Assembly (NCBI RefSeq): GCF_025823185.1
Contig: NZ_JACKVK010000004.1
Location: 124,001-188,000, forward strand
Length of the DNA stretch: 64,000 nt
Direction of reading: 5' to 3'
Source: Mycobacterium yunnanensis
GTDB taxonomy: Bacteria; Actinomycetota; Actinomycetes; Mycobacteriales; Mycobacteriaceae
The position numbers were made by a program, and so were the translations under genes. Positions 57,039 through 64,000 of the stretch are shown here, piece by piece. Within the stretch, counting starts at the first letter, position 1; every line of letters begins with the position of its first letter. The notes beneath the pieces were generated by a model. The model was not told the origin of the DNA and ran no database searches. It saw only the letters and a list, made by a program, of their open reading frames with translations.

Positions 57039-60000
57039 TCAGCTCTTCGGCTCCAGCGGACGACGCGCCAACTCGAGGACTTCCTCGGTGGTGAGCGGAC
57101 TGTTCGGGTGCTGCGACAGGCACCACGGCGTCGTGATCCTCTGGAACGCCGTGCCTTCGAGCGCAGCGTAGAAGTTTCCCGCCCGCAACCTGCTGATGTC
57201 GGGCACCAGGCCACCCTTCACCCGCGCCATCTCCTTGGCGACGGCGATCTGAACGGGCGCGTTGAGCAGTCCGAACAGTTGGGTCGCCGCATTGCCGGGA
57301 ATATTGGGGTTGAGCCCGCGCGGCGCCTGGGTGGCGTACACCAACCCCAGGCCGTACTTGCGGGCCTGCGACGACAGCGCCAACGTGCTGCGGGTCGCCA
57401 CCGTGGTGCGGCCCGAGGGCGCGAAGTTCTGCGCCTCGTCCATCACCAGCAGACCACCCAGCGGTCGGTCACCCGCCGGATTTCTCTTGATCCACGCGAA
57501 CAACGCCATCTGCAGCTGATTCACGAACCCTTCGCGCTGCGTCCCCTCGGACAGCCCGACCATGCTGATCACCGACACCCTGGCGCGGTAGCCAGGCGAC
57601 GGGGTCAGCAGCGACCCCGGATCGGCCGAGGCGCCGTCGCCGCCGAACAGCGGGTCGTTGACCATGGCGGCCCGCAGGTTTTGGCTCAGCTCCGCCGCTC
57701 GGTCCCGGGCGTTGGCGATGACGCTGACGCCGTCCGGTAGATCGGCGAGCGCGGCCAGGAATCCGGTCAGCGTGGGCGACGGCCGTCGGCCGTACCACTG
57801 AAGTGCCTCGCGGAGCACCGCCCGCGATTGGTTGGCCTTGGGGGTCTTACCCGCGATGTGAGCATGCGGTTCCATTGCGGCGAAGGCAGATTCGACTGCC
57901 TCGTTGAATTCGTCGTGATCGTCGACGACACTGGCGAAGTCGGGCAGCGGTTGAAACGACAGCGGTCGCCCCGCGGAGCGACGCGGCGTCCACACCACCA
58001 CCTCGGTGTTGTCGAAATAGTCCGCGGCCAGCGCCGAGTCCGACGCCCGCCACCCGCTGGGGTGTTCGGTCCACGGCACGCCGAGCCGCGCCAGATCGTT
58101 GTTGGGGTCCAGCACGATCGACGACACCCCGCGCAGCGCGCACTCCTCGACGAGCCGGCGAATCAACACCGTCTTGCCGGATCCGGATCCGGCGAAGATC
58201 GCCGTGTGCTTGCGAAGGGCGAGCAACTCGACCCCGAGCGGTCGTCCCGTGGCGTCGTCGGTGCCGAGCGGGATGGCCGTCGCGCTGACGTGCTCGACCG
58301 GGGTGGCCGTCGACGACCGCTTGGCCCACGGTGCCGGTCGAGGCTCGGGCTCCGGCTCGGAATCCGTTGTCACCTCTGGTATCTCGGCCGAGTCCGGACC
58401 CGCTTCGTCACCGAGCGCATCGCGCAGGAACGCCAGCCCATGTGCCGGCTTGCGCGCCCGCAGCCATTCCACCAGCTCGGCGTCGTCGTCGTCGATGAGG
58501 TCACGTAACGCGGACAACGTCCGAAGGTCGTCGTCGGACAGGGCGATCGTGCGGCCACCGGACTCCTCGAAGGAGCTGACCACCTCGGCGGTCTTCGCAC
58601 CGCCCGGCCAGGGGGTGTTCCGAAGCAGGAACAACCGGCGCTTGTCCAGGTTGGTGCCGAAACCGGCTGCGACACGAGCGTTCTTGATCCGGTTCTGCAC
58701 CGCGATCGCGTTCGGGCTCGCAATTGCCCGAAACGCCCAGTGCAATTCGTCGTCGGTGGCGGTGTCCAGGGTCTGCCTGAGCCGGCCGTGCAGCCGCACC
58801 TGCTTGCCAGGCGGTGGGTCGAGCGCGAAGATCTGATCGGCGTCGCCGCGCTCGGCGATCCAGGCATCCAGCGCCGCCGACAGGAGAGCCGGCACCGTGG
58901 TGTCCTCTCCCTCGGGATCCAGTGCCGCCGCCCCGACCGCGCGTCGTCGGTAATCGGCGAACCGTCGGTCGAGATCTGAGGCCTGCGCCGGCGTCGCGTC
59001 GTCGTCACGCGGCGCCGGCGCGGCGGATTCACCGAGGTGCGCGAGTTCCTCGACCTCACCGCGGTCGAGGCAGGCGCGGACGTGGGCGTCGGCACGCTGA
59101 AGGAGTCGACGTGGGGTGTACGCGGGAGCGTCCTCGAAGGCCGACGGCAAGATCGGCCAACTGGGATACGGCGGGGTGAAGTCGACCGACCGGTAGCTCG
59201 CCGTGAACCGACGCTCCAGAATCGCCCGGCCGATGTCGGCATTGGGCAATTCCTTCAAGGGGGCGGTCTCGCGGAACCGGTCTGCCACCGTGGCCGTCGC
59301 CCCCGACCGGATCGACTCCCAGACCGACGGCAGGCAGGCGACGACCTCCGCGGTGCGGCGCATCGTCTCGCGGAGCGACATGAGCCCGTGCGCGACGTGC
59401 TCGAGGTCGCGGTTGTCCGAGGCGCCGTCGTCGCGGGCCGCCGTCGACGTGGCGGACTGCGCCAGCAGGGTGTCGATCTGGTCGACGGCCATGACAGACG
59501 GCCCGGCCAGGGCGACCAGCCGGGAGATGTCGCGCACGCACTCCTGCGGGGTCAACGTGGACACCCCGATCGACCAGTGCCTGCGGCCGGTGTCGTCGAC
59601 GTCCTCCGCGGAGTTGAGGTAGGCCTGCCCGATGTCCTGCACGCCGAGATCGTCGGCGCCGAGCAAGGTGAGGGCGCGCAGGGTGTGCTGCGTCTGGCGG
59701 ACGGTCTGCGGCGCCGCCTTGTGCAGGGCGTTGACAAAGGTGCCAAGCACCTCCGGCGTCAGCTCGTCCTCCCCGGACACGGCGCGGCGGTCGGCGCGCG
59801 ACACGTGGGCGACCGACGCCAACTGCCACAGCAACTCCTTGAGTTGCGTCTCACGGTTCTGTGCCGGACGGCCGAGGCTCTCCAGGATGCTGCTCCGCGT
59901 GGACTCCCAGAAGCTCGTCGCGTCGAGCAGTTGCAACAGGAAGAAGAACCCGCCGCTTGACTGCACCCGCTCCCGGACTTGGCCCAGCAGATGCGTCTTG

Positions 60001-60209
60001 CCGGAACCGGCGGTGCCGCGGACCACCACGCCCAGCGGGCTCGACTCCGGGTGCCGCTCGGCGTCGGCGAAGGCGTCCATCACCTGCTCGAGCGCCTCGT
60101 CGTGGACGCCGGGCACGTGGAAGGCGCCCTGGGCGTGCCACAGATCGTCGGCCGACGGCGCGAAGGACAGGCGAAGGGACTTCAGGGCGTCCCGGGGCGC
60201 GGGGTCCAT
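57039..60209 (-). CDS. Large double-ATPase protein: AAA-type N-terminus plus HerA/FtsK-like C-terminus
   Basis: 1056 residues. N-terminal ATPase: Walker A GTAGSGKT at 65-72 and Walker B VMAVDQIDT near 239-247. A middle region (about 405-600) of unknown fold is helical and charged. The C-terminal domain is HerA-like: HTAIFAGSGSGKT at 668-680, SSIVLDPNNDLARLG, LLVMDEAQNFAP at 920-931 and YATQAPRGLNP near 958-968, the pattern of hexameric DNA-pumping ATPases. An acidic, proline-rich linker (SEPEPEPRPAPW) separates them. ATG 60209 overlaps the upstream gene's stop by one base; upstream in-frame sequence belongs to that gene. Role unknown; DNA translocation, repair or defence are possibilities. 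Confidence 0.85.
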   Translation of the reverse strand: MDPAPRDALKSLRLSFAPSADDLWHAQGAFHVPGVHDEALEQVMDAFADAERHPESSPLGVVVRGTAGSGKTHLLGQVRERVQSSGGFFFLLQLLDATSFWESTRSSILESLGRPAQNRETQLKELLWQLASVAHVSRADRRAVSGEDELTPEVLGTFVNALHKAAPQTVRQTQHTLRALTLLGADDLGVQDIGQAYLNSAEDVDDTGRRHWSIGVSTLTPQECVRDISRLVALAGPSVMAVDQIDTLLAQSATSTAARDDGASDNRDLEHVAHGLMSLRETMRRTAEVVACLPSVWESIRSGATATVADRFRETAPLKELPNADIGRAILERRFTASYRSVDFTPPYPSWPILPSAFEDAPAYTPRRLLQRADAHVRACLDRGEVEELAHLGESAAPAPRDDDATPAQASDLDRRFADYRRRAVGAAALDPEGEDTTVPALLSAALDAWIAERGDADQIFALDPPPGKQVRLHGRLRQTLDTATDDELHWAFRAIASPNAIAVQNRIKNARVAAGFGTNLDKRRLFLLRNTPWPGGAKTAEVVSSFEESGGRTIALSDDDLRTLSALRDLIDDDDAELVEWLRARKPAHGLAFLRDALGDEAGPDSAEIPEVTTDSEPEPEPRPAPWAKRSSTATPVEHVSATAIPLGTDDATGRPLGVELLALRKHTAIFAGSGSGKTVLIRRLVEECALRGVSSIVLDPNNDLARLGVPWTEHPSGWRASDSALAADYFDNTEVVVWTPRRSAGRPLSFQPLPDFASVVDDHDEFNEAVESAFAAMEPHAHIAGKTPKANQSRAVLREALQWYGRRPSPTLTGFLAALADLPDGVSVIANARDRAAELSQNLRAAMVNDPLFGGDGASADPGSLLTPSPGYRARVSVISMVGLSEGTQREGFVNQLQMALFAWIKRNPAGDRPLGGLLVMDEAQNFAPSGRTTVATRSTLALSSQARKYGLGLVYATQAPRGLNPNIPGNAATQLFGLLNAPVQIAVAKEMARVKGGLVPDISRLRAGNFYAALEGTAFQRITTPWCLSQHPNSPLTTEEVLELARRPLEPKS

Positions 60210-60829
60210 CACGACTCGATCGCGATCAGGTGCCGCGCCCGGTTGCCGATCTCGACCGCGGCGGCGCGGTCGCGATCGGTCAGGGTCTTTTGGTTCTCCT
60301 CGGGGATGAGGCTGACGTCCGGCTTGCGCTGCATCTGCGTCAGCGCGGCGTCCAACTCGGACTTCGACACGTCGGGCAATTCGGCGCGCAGACGCACCAG
60401 GTCCACCCAGCCGCCCGCCCGAGCGGCCAACCTGACGTAGGCGGCGCGGACCTGGGACTCGACGTCGACTGTGTCGTCCAGCGCGACGAAGACGTCCGCG
60501 GGGGCGAGGTCCTCCCGATCGAGATAGCGGCGCAGCGCACCGAGCACCGTGTAGAGCGCCTTGCCCTGACCGGAGGCACGTTCGGGCGTCTCGGTGCCGA
60601 TGACGGCCGCGCACGTCGCCCATCCCCGGTCGGTCAGGTCCAGCGTGATCGCCGGCTTCGTCGCGGTGATCTCGACCAAACCCTTCTCGATCAGGCGTTC
60701 CCGACTGGGTTTGTCCAATTTGGGCCCCAGGACGGCGAGTTCGGGGTTGCGGACGGGTCGCGCTTGGGCCATCAGAACCAGCAGCACGGCCTGCTCGGTG
60801 CCGGTGAGTTCGTCGGGGGCGACGCTCAA
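60209..60829 (-). CDS. Winged-helix-like partner of the double ATPase
   Basis: 206 residues, soluble. Residues about 8-75 (LTGTEQAVLLVLMAQARPVR; KPSRERLIEKGLVEITATKP) look like a winged helix. The remainder is helical with a second such pattern (AGGWVDLVRLRAELPDVSKS; ELDAALTQMQRKPDVSLIPE). Similar short proteins paired with large ATPases serve as DNA-binding adaptors, but no specific family is recognised. It is translationally coupled to the ATPase (TGATG), so the two very likely act together. Confidence 0.75.
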   Translation of the reverse strand: MSVAPDELTGTEQAVLLVLMAQARPVRNPELAVLGPKLDKPSRERLIEKGLVEITATKPAITLDLTDRGWATCAAVIGTETPERASGQGKALYTVLGALRRYLDREDLAPADVFVALDDTVDVESQVRAAYVRLAARAGGWVDLVRLRAELPDVSKSELDAALTQMQRKPDVSLIPEENQKTLTDRDRAAAVEIGNRARHLIAIES

Positions 60830-60911
60830 CTCGGATTCCCTTCGTTGGTGAAGCGCGGCACGGCGAAGCCGTCGAGGGTCAAGCCATTCTGTCCTACCCG
60901 CCGCGCGGCGG

Positions 60912-61637
60912 TCAGATCAGCAGCTCGCGCAGCCGCGTCGCGTTGCGCACCGCGTGGCCACCCAGATCGTTGTTGAAGTACACGACCACGCGTCGACTCT
61001 GCTCGTGCCATTCGCCGATGCGGTCGGCCCACCAGCGCAAGTCGTCGTCGGTGTAGGAGCCGTCGTAGAGGTTCTCGCCACCGGGCCCGTGCAGCCTGAC
61101 GTAGACCAGATCCGAGGTCGCCCGCAGGACGCACGGCAGGTGGGCGCCGCTCATCACGACGTACGCGGCACCGTACTGCGCCAGCAACTCGTAGACCGGT
61201 TCGGCGTCCCAGGAGGGATGGCGCAATTCGAACGCCACCCGGATGTCGCGGGGCACCTGCCGAAGGAAGGCCTCCAGCCGACCGTCGTCGCGCTGCATCT
61301 GCGGATGCAATTGGATCAAGATCGCCTCGTGCTTGTCGCCAAGGGCGTCCCAGCACCGGCGGATGCGGTCGATCCACTCCTCGGGCGACGCCAGCCGCCG
61401 GTAATGGCTGAGCCCGCGGTGCACCTTGACCGCCATGGTGAAACCCTCGGGCAACCGCTCCCGCCACCCCGCGAACGTCGCGTCCTTGGGCTAGCGGTAG
61501 AAGCTGGCGTTGAGCTCGACGGTGTCGAAGACCTCGACGTAGCGGGCCAGTCGCCGCGCGACGGGCAGGCCGGGCCGGTAGAGCACGTCCGCCCAATGGT
61601 CGTAGGACCAACCGGAGGTGCCGATCCGGACCGCCAT
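60912..61637 (-). pseudogene. DUF72 (YecE-like) gene interrupted by an in-frame TAG
   Basis: A 242-codon frame from ATG 61637 encodes a DUF72 protein: MAVRIGTSGWSYDHWADVLY, then ELNASFYR, an amber codon at 61491-61493 (codon 49), and PKDATFAGWRERLPEGF continuing without a shift. Later parts (VKVHRGLSHYRRLASPEEWI; VRLHGPGGENLYDGSYTDDD; VYFNNDLGGHAVRNATRLRE) are intact. Family members normally have Leu or Trp after FYR, and one base change from TTG or TGG gives TAG. It is a recent nonsense mutation, a sequence error, or restarted translation from 61454. The function of DUF72 is unknown. Confidence 0.85.
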
Positions 61638-61642
61638 GTCGG

Positions 61643-62290
61643 TCAGCCGGTCACCGACGCCAGCAGGTCGTCGTCGAGGGACGCCCGCACCAGGGCCGCG
61701 GCGAACTCGGCGTCACGACCCGTGGCGAGCGTGCTCAACTCCTGAGGATCGGTCGGCAGCCCGAGCCGGCGGGCGGCGTCGCGCGCCCGTTGGTCGTAGT
61801 GGGGCCGCACCCACGTCCACGTGTGCTGCACCTCGCGAAGGAAGATGTCCGATCCGACCGCGCCGATGCCCTTGAAGCGCTGCAGCAGTGACGCGGCCTC
61901 GGCCGGATCGCCGTCGGCGGCGTCGGCGAGGTTGCGAAGGTCGTCTCGGTACTCGTCGTGAACGGTCTGAGCCATCTCGGTCAGTCGCGTCGCGGAACTC
62001 TCGTCGTAGCGGGCGTAGCCGGCGCGGCCGAAGGCGTCGATCATGGTCCGGCGATCGGCGTCGCGAACGGCCTCGGGCGTGCGCAGGCCGGCGTGAAACA
62101 CTTCGCGGGCCGCGGTGACGGCGATGCCCGCGTCGATCGGCTTGCTGGCGAGCATGCACAGAACGAGAAGTTCGAACAGCGGCATCGGGGTGTCCTTCAG
62201 CGCGATGCCGGCCTCGGCGGCGTAGGTGGTCCCGGCCTCCTTCAGCAGCCGCGTGGCGATGTCGGCGGGGCGGGAGTCGTCGAGCGCCAT
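61643..62290 (-). CDS. HhH-GPD-family DNA glycosylase/endonuclease III-like protein
   Basis: 215 residues. The helix-hairpin-helix reads LLQRFKGIGAVGSDIFLREV, and helical segments around it (PLFELLVLCMLASKPIDAGI; RTMIDAFGRAGYARYD) fit the HhH-GPD superfamily. No C-terminal 4Fe-4S cysteine loop is present, so it is not a typical Nth. The aspartate and lysine of bifunctional enzymes are not clearly placed. Probable base-excision repair protein of unknown specificity. It precedes the DUF72 frame on the same strand by 5 bases. Confidence 0.82.
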   Translation of the reverse strand: MALDDSRPADIATRLLKEAGTTYAAEAGIALKDTPMPLFELLVLCMLASKPIDAGIAVTAAREVFHAGLRTPEAVRDADRRTMIDAFGRAGYARYDESSATRLTEMAQTVHDEYRDDLRNLADAADGDPAEAASLLQRFKGIGAVGSDIFLREVQHTWTWVRPHYDQRARDAARRLGLPTDPQELSTLATGRDAEFAAALVRASLDDDLLASVTG

Positions 62291-62328
62291 GGCTTGGGCA
62301 TACCCGAGAGGGTGGTCGACAAACGCCG

Positions 62329-62652
62329 CTACTTGGCAGGCAGGCCGGCGGCGTAGTGGGTGCCGCGCTCCACCCAGGAGCGCAGTTGGCGCGTGGTCGT
62401 CAGCCCCTCGGTGCCCACCCGGATCCAGCCGCGCGTCTCCCGCCCGGCCATCACCATCGGCTCGACGTGCTTGCGGGCCAGCAGCGCGTCGGTGTCCTCG
62501 GCGGGAACGCGCACCATCAGCCCGCCCTGGCCGCTCACGCAGACGGCCATGTTGCCACCGACCATGAAGGCCAAGCCGCCGAACATCCGCCGCTCCTCGG
62601 CGCCGCCGACGAGCTCACGGACGCGGTTCGCCAGGTCCTCGTCGTAGGCCAT
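62329..62652 (-). CDS. TfoX N-terminal-domain protein
   Basis: 107 residues. AYDEDLANRVRELVGGAEER followed by RMFGGLAFMVGGNMAVCVSG is the TfoX/Sxy N-terminal signature, and ETRGWIRVGTEGLTTTRQLR completes the domain. In proteobacteria the family regulates competence; in Actinobacteria single-domain members have no assigned role. It lies 12 bases after the LLM oxidoreductase and 38 bases before the HhH-GPD gene, likely one transcript. Confidence 0.88.
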   Translation of the reverse strand: MAYDEDLANRVRELVGGAEERRMFGGLAFMVGGNMAVCVSGQGGLMVRVPAEDTDALLARKHVEPMVMAGRETRGWIRVGTEGLTTTRQLRSWVERGTHYAAGLPAK

Positions 62653-62664
62653 GGGTCAAGGTTC

Positions 62665-63687
62665 TCACGCCGTGGGCGTCCAGCCCAGCCGTGGCCCAAG
62701 GCGTTCGGCGAGGTCGGTGACGATCTGACGGTAGTCGGCCTCCTCGAACGAGAAGGGCAGGGCGACGGCCATCTCGTCGGCGCGCTGGAACCCGGCGTGT
62801 TCGAAGAGCTGGTCGGCCAGTTCGTCGGAGGTGCCGACGTAGTCGGGCGAGAACAGCATCCGGCGCGGGCCCTGCGGGGACGTGGTCCGGTCGAAGCGGC
62901 TGGCCGCATACTCTCGGTAGCGACGGATCTGGTCGTCGGTGGCCGAGTCGGTGGGAATGATCACCAATCCTTGTGACACTCGGGCACTTTCGGGTCGAGG
63001 GTGGTGGGCGCGGTAGGCGTCGATCTGTTCCCCCTGGATGGTGGCGAAGTCACGGGACTCCGTGCCCTCGGTGCTGACCACCGAGCTCGTCAGGTAGTTG
63101 ACACCTTGGTCACCAGCCCATTTCGCCGATTCGAGGCCGCCGCCGTACCAGACGCGGTCGGCCAGGCCGGGAGAGTGCGGCTGCACGCGGCGGGTGAAGC
63201 GTTCGATGCCGACGACGCCTTCGAAGTCGCTGACGGGCTCGCCACGCAGGGCGCGCAGCAGGCGCAGCACCCGTTCCTTGGAGAAGTCCTCGACGTCGTG
63301 GGTGTCGGGGTAGAGCGCGGTCTTGTAGTGGTCGTACATCATCGGCGTGCCCACCGAGACACCAGGGTTGACGCGACCACCGGAGAGCACGTCGACCGTG
63401 GCGAGGTCCTCGGCGAGACGGAAGGGATTTTCCAGGCCCAGCGGGATGACGGCGGTGCCCAGCTCGATGCGCGAGGTGCGCTGGCTCGCGGCGGCCATGA
63501 TCGCCACGGGGCTCGAGATGCCCGGTTGGAGATGTCGATCGCGCAGCCAGACGCTGTCGAAACCCAGTGCCTCGGCGCGTTCGATCACCTCGAGCGTCTC
63601 TTCGATGCCCGGGCCGGGGTTGGCGTCGTCGAACCGGCCGATGGTGAGGAATCCGAGCTTGCGCAACGGTTCTCCGCGTCTGGGCAC
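62665..63687 (-). CDS. LLM-class flavin/F420-dependent oxidoreductase
   Basis: 340 residues from GTG with AAGGAGA about 6 bases upstream. Barrel segments LGFLTIGRFDDANPGPGIEE, ALGFDSVWLRDRHLQPGISS, RIELGTAVIPLGLENPFRLA and GGRVNPGVSVGTPMMYDHYK are LLM-family. The substrate is unknown. It is the first gene of the minus-strand run TfoX-HhH-DUF72, with a G-rich tract just upstream. Confidence 0.87.
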   Translation of the reverse strand: MPRRGEPLRKLGFLTIGRFDDANPGPGIEETLEVIERAEALGFDSVWLRDRHLQPGISSPVAIMAAASQRTSRIELGTAVIPLGLENPFRLAEDLATVDVLSGGRVNPGVSVGTPMMYDHYKTALYPDTHDVEDFSKERVLRLLRALRGEPVSDFEGVVGIERFTRRVQPHSPGLADRVWYGGGLESAKWAGDQGVNYLTSSVVSTEGTESRDFATIQGEQIDAYRAHHPRPESARVSQGLVIIPTDSATDDQIRRYREYAASRFDRTTSPQGPRRMLFSPDYVGTSDELADQLFEHAGFQRADEMAVALPFSFEEADYRQIVTDLAERLGPRLGWTPTA

Positions 63688-63698
63688 GAGGTCTCCTT

Positions 63699-63739
63699 GG
63701 GGGCGGGGTGGTGGGTTGGTCGGCGGGGTGGGGTGGTGG
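63699..63739 (+). other. G-rich tract with quadruplex potential
   Basis: Five runs of three to five G (63699-63703, 63705-63708, 63713-63715, 63725-63728, 63730-63733) lie on the plus strand 12-50 bases upstream of the LLM start. A quadruplex could form here; one loop is 9 bases. Confidence 0.45.
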
Positions 63740-63740
63740 T

Positions 63741-63758
63741 CGTCATCGGGTGATGACG
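63741..63758. promoter_or_regulatory. Inverted repeat in the divergent promoter region
   Basis: CGTCATC-GGGT-GATGACG is a perfect 7-bp dyad between the LLM gene and the gene at 63852. It may be an operator; no matching regulator is seen nearby. Confidence 0.4.
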
Positions 63759-63851
63759 TTCGTCAATTCTTGGTGACGGTGTGTAGCGCGGTGGTGGTTC
63801 GGTCTGGCGTCACACCGCAATGGTGTCAGACCCCCGTCGCATACTGCGATC

Positions 63852-64000
63852 GTGACGGCACCGACACCCTGGTGGGAAAACGACCCCGAACTGGAGGAGA
63901 TCCGCAGGCGAACGGCCGAGCAATTCGGAATCGACTTGGACGCAGCCAGATCCGCCGAGCCAGGGGATTCCGACGGCTTCGACGACCTCGAGGATCTTCT
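63852..64000 (+). CDS. Unrecognised protein, 5' end only
   Basis: A GTG-initiated frame (VTAPTPWWENDPELEEIRRR, then TAEQFGIDLDAARSAEPGDS) runs open to the window end. A CATACT hexamer ends 6 bases before the GTG, compatible with a leaderless transcript; no ribosome binding site is seen. The acidic, tryptophan-containing N-terminus is not diagnostic of any family I know. Confidence 0.6.
   Translation, partial: MTAPTPWWENDPELEEIRRRTAEQFGIDLDAARSAEPGDSDGFDDLEDL

Overview
The window is high-GC DNA (about two thirds G+C by eye) from a fast-growing mycobacterium of the Mycolicibacterium / M. smegmatis type. The left half keeps the gene order of M. tuberculosis around Rv1832-Rv1861: gcvP, a VWA protein, glcB, two CBS-domain membrane proteins, guaB1, gnd, blaR/blaI-like genes, the Rv1847 thioesterase, ureABCFGD, ndh, two oxidoreductases, modBC, apa and the Rv1861-like membrane protein. 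The right half is accessory sugar and polyol catabolism, as is common in environmental mycobacteria. No tRNA, rRNA, insertion sequence, phage gene or CRISPR array was seen. No stretch over 300 bases lacks a gene.

Layout. 1-15627: the 3' end of gcvP on the plus strand, then minus-strand central metabolism and envelope genes (malate synthase G, esterases, CBS proteins, GuaB1, 6-phosphogluconate dehydrogenase, M56 peptidase, BlaI). 15628-16731: an iron-regulated island with two IdeR-box-like sites, one before a FhuF/IucC-like gene and one before a short terminator-ended transcript whose position matches the mycobacterial iron-sparing sRNA MrsI. 16732-21530: thioesterase and the urease operon. 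21543-28275: ndh, two oxidoreductases, a molybdate transporter lacking modA, Apa and a small membrane protein. 28285-34231: a divergent hypothetical/CGNR pair, a CPBP protease, a tandem-domain CoA transferase and a thiolase-like protein.

34287-42937 is a complete L-rhamnose operon: mutarotase, MFS transporter, isomerase, fused rhamnulose-1-phosphate aldolase/lactaldehyde dehydrogenase, rhamnulokinase, a lactate-dehydrogenase-like flavoprotein and a LacI regulator. A palindromic LacI-type operator lies just after the predicted start of transcription. The set predicts rhamnose to DHAP plus L-lactaldehyde, then L-lactate, then pyruvate.

42941-55192 is a polyol/pentose locus under a divergent SorC-type regulator. 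It encodes a KpsF-like SIS protein, an FGGY kinase, a ribulose-phosphate-epimerase-like protein, two zinc alcohol dehydrogenases, two SDRs and an RbsA/RbsC-type ABC importer with two tandem paralogous binding proteins. Eight consecutive genes are overlapping or nearly abutting. The probable substrate is a C4-C5 polyol.

55234-64000: a VOC protein, a dicarboxylate symporter, a two-gene minus-strand unit (winged-helix-like protein plus a 1056-residue protein with an N-terminal AAA-type and a C-terminal HerA/FtsK-like ATPase), a DUF72 gene broken by an in-frame amber codon, an HhH-GPD endonuclease, a TfoX-like protein, an LLM oxidoreductase and the 5' end of an unrecognised gene. The strongest candidates for something undescribed are the double-ATPase unit and the exact pathway of the polyol locus.
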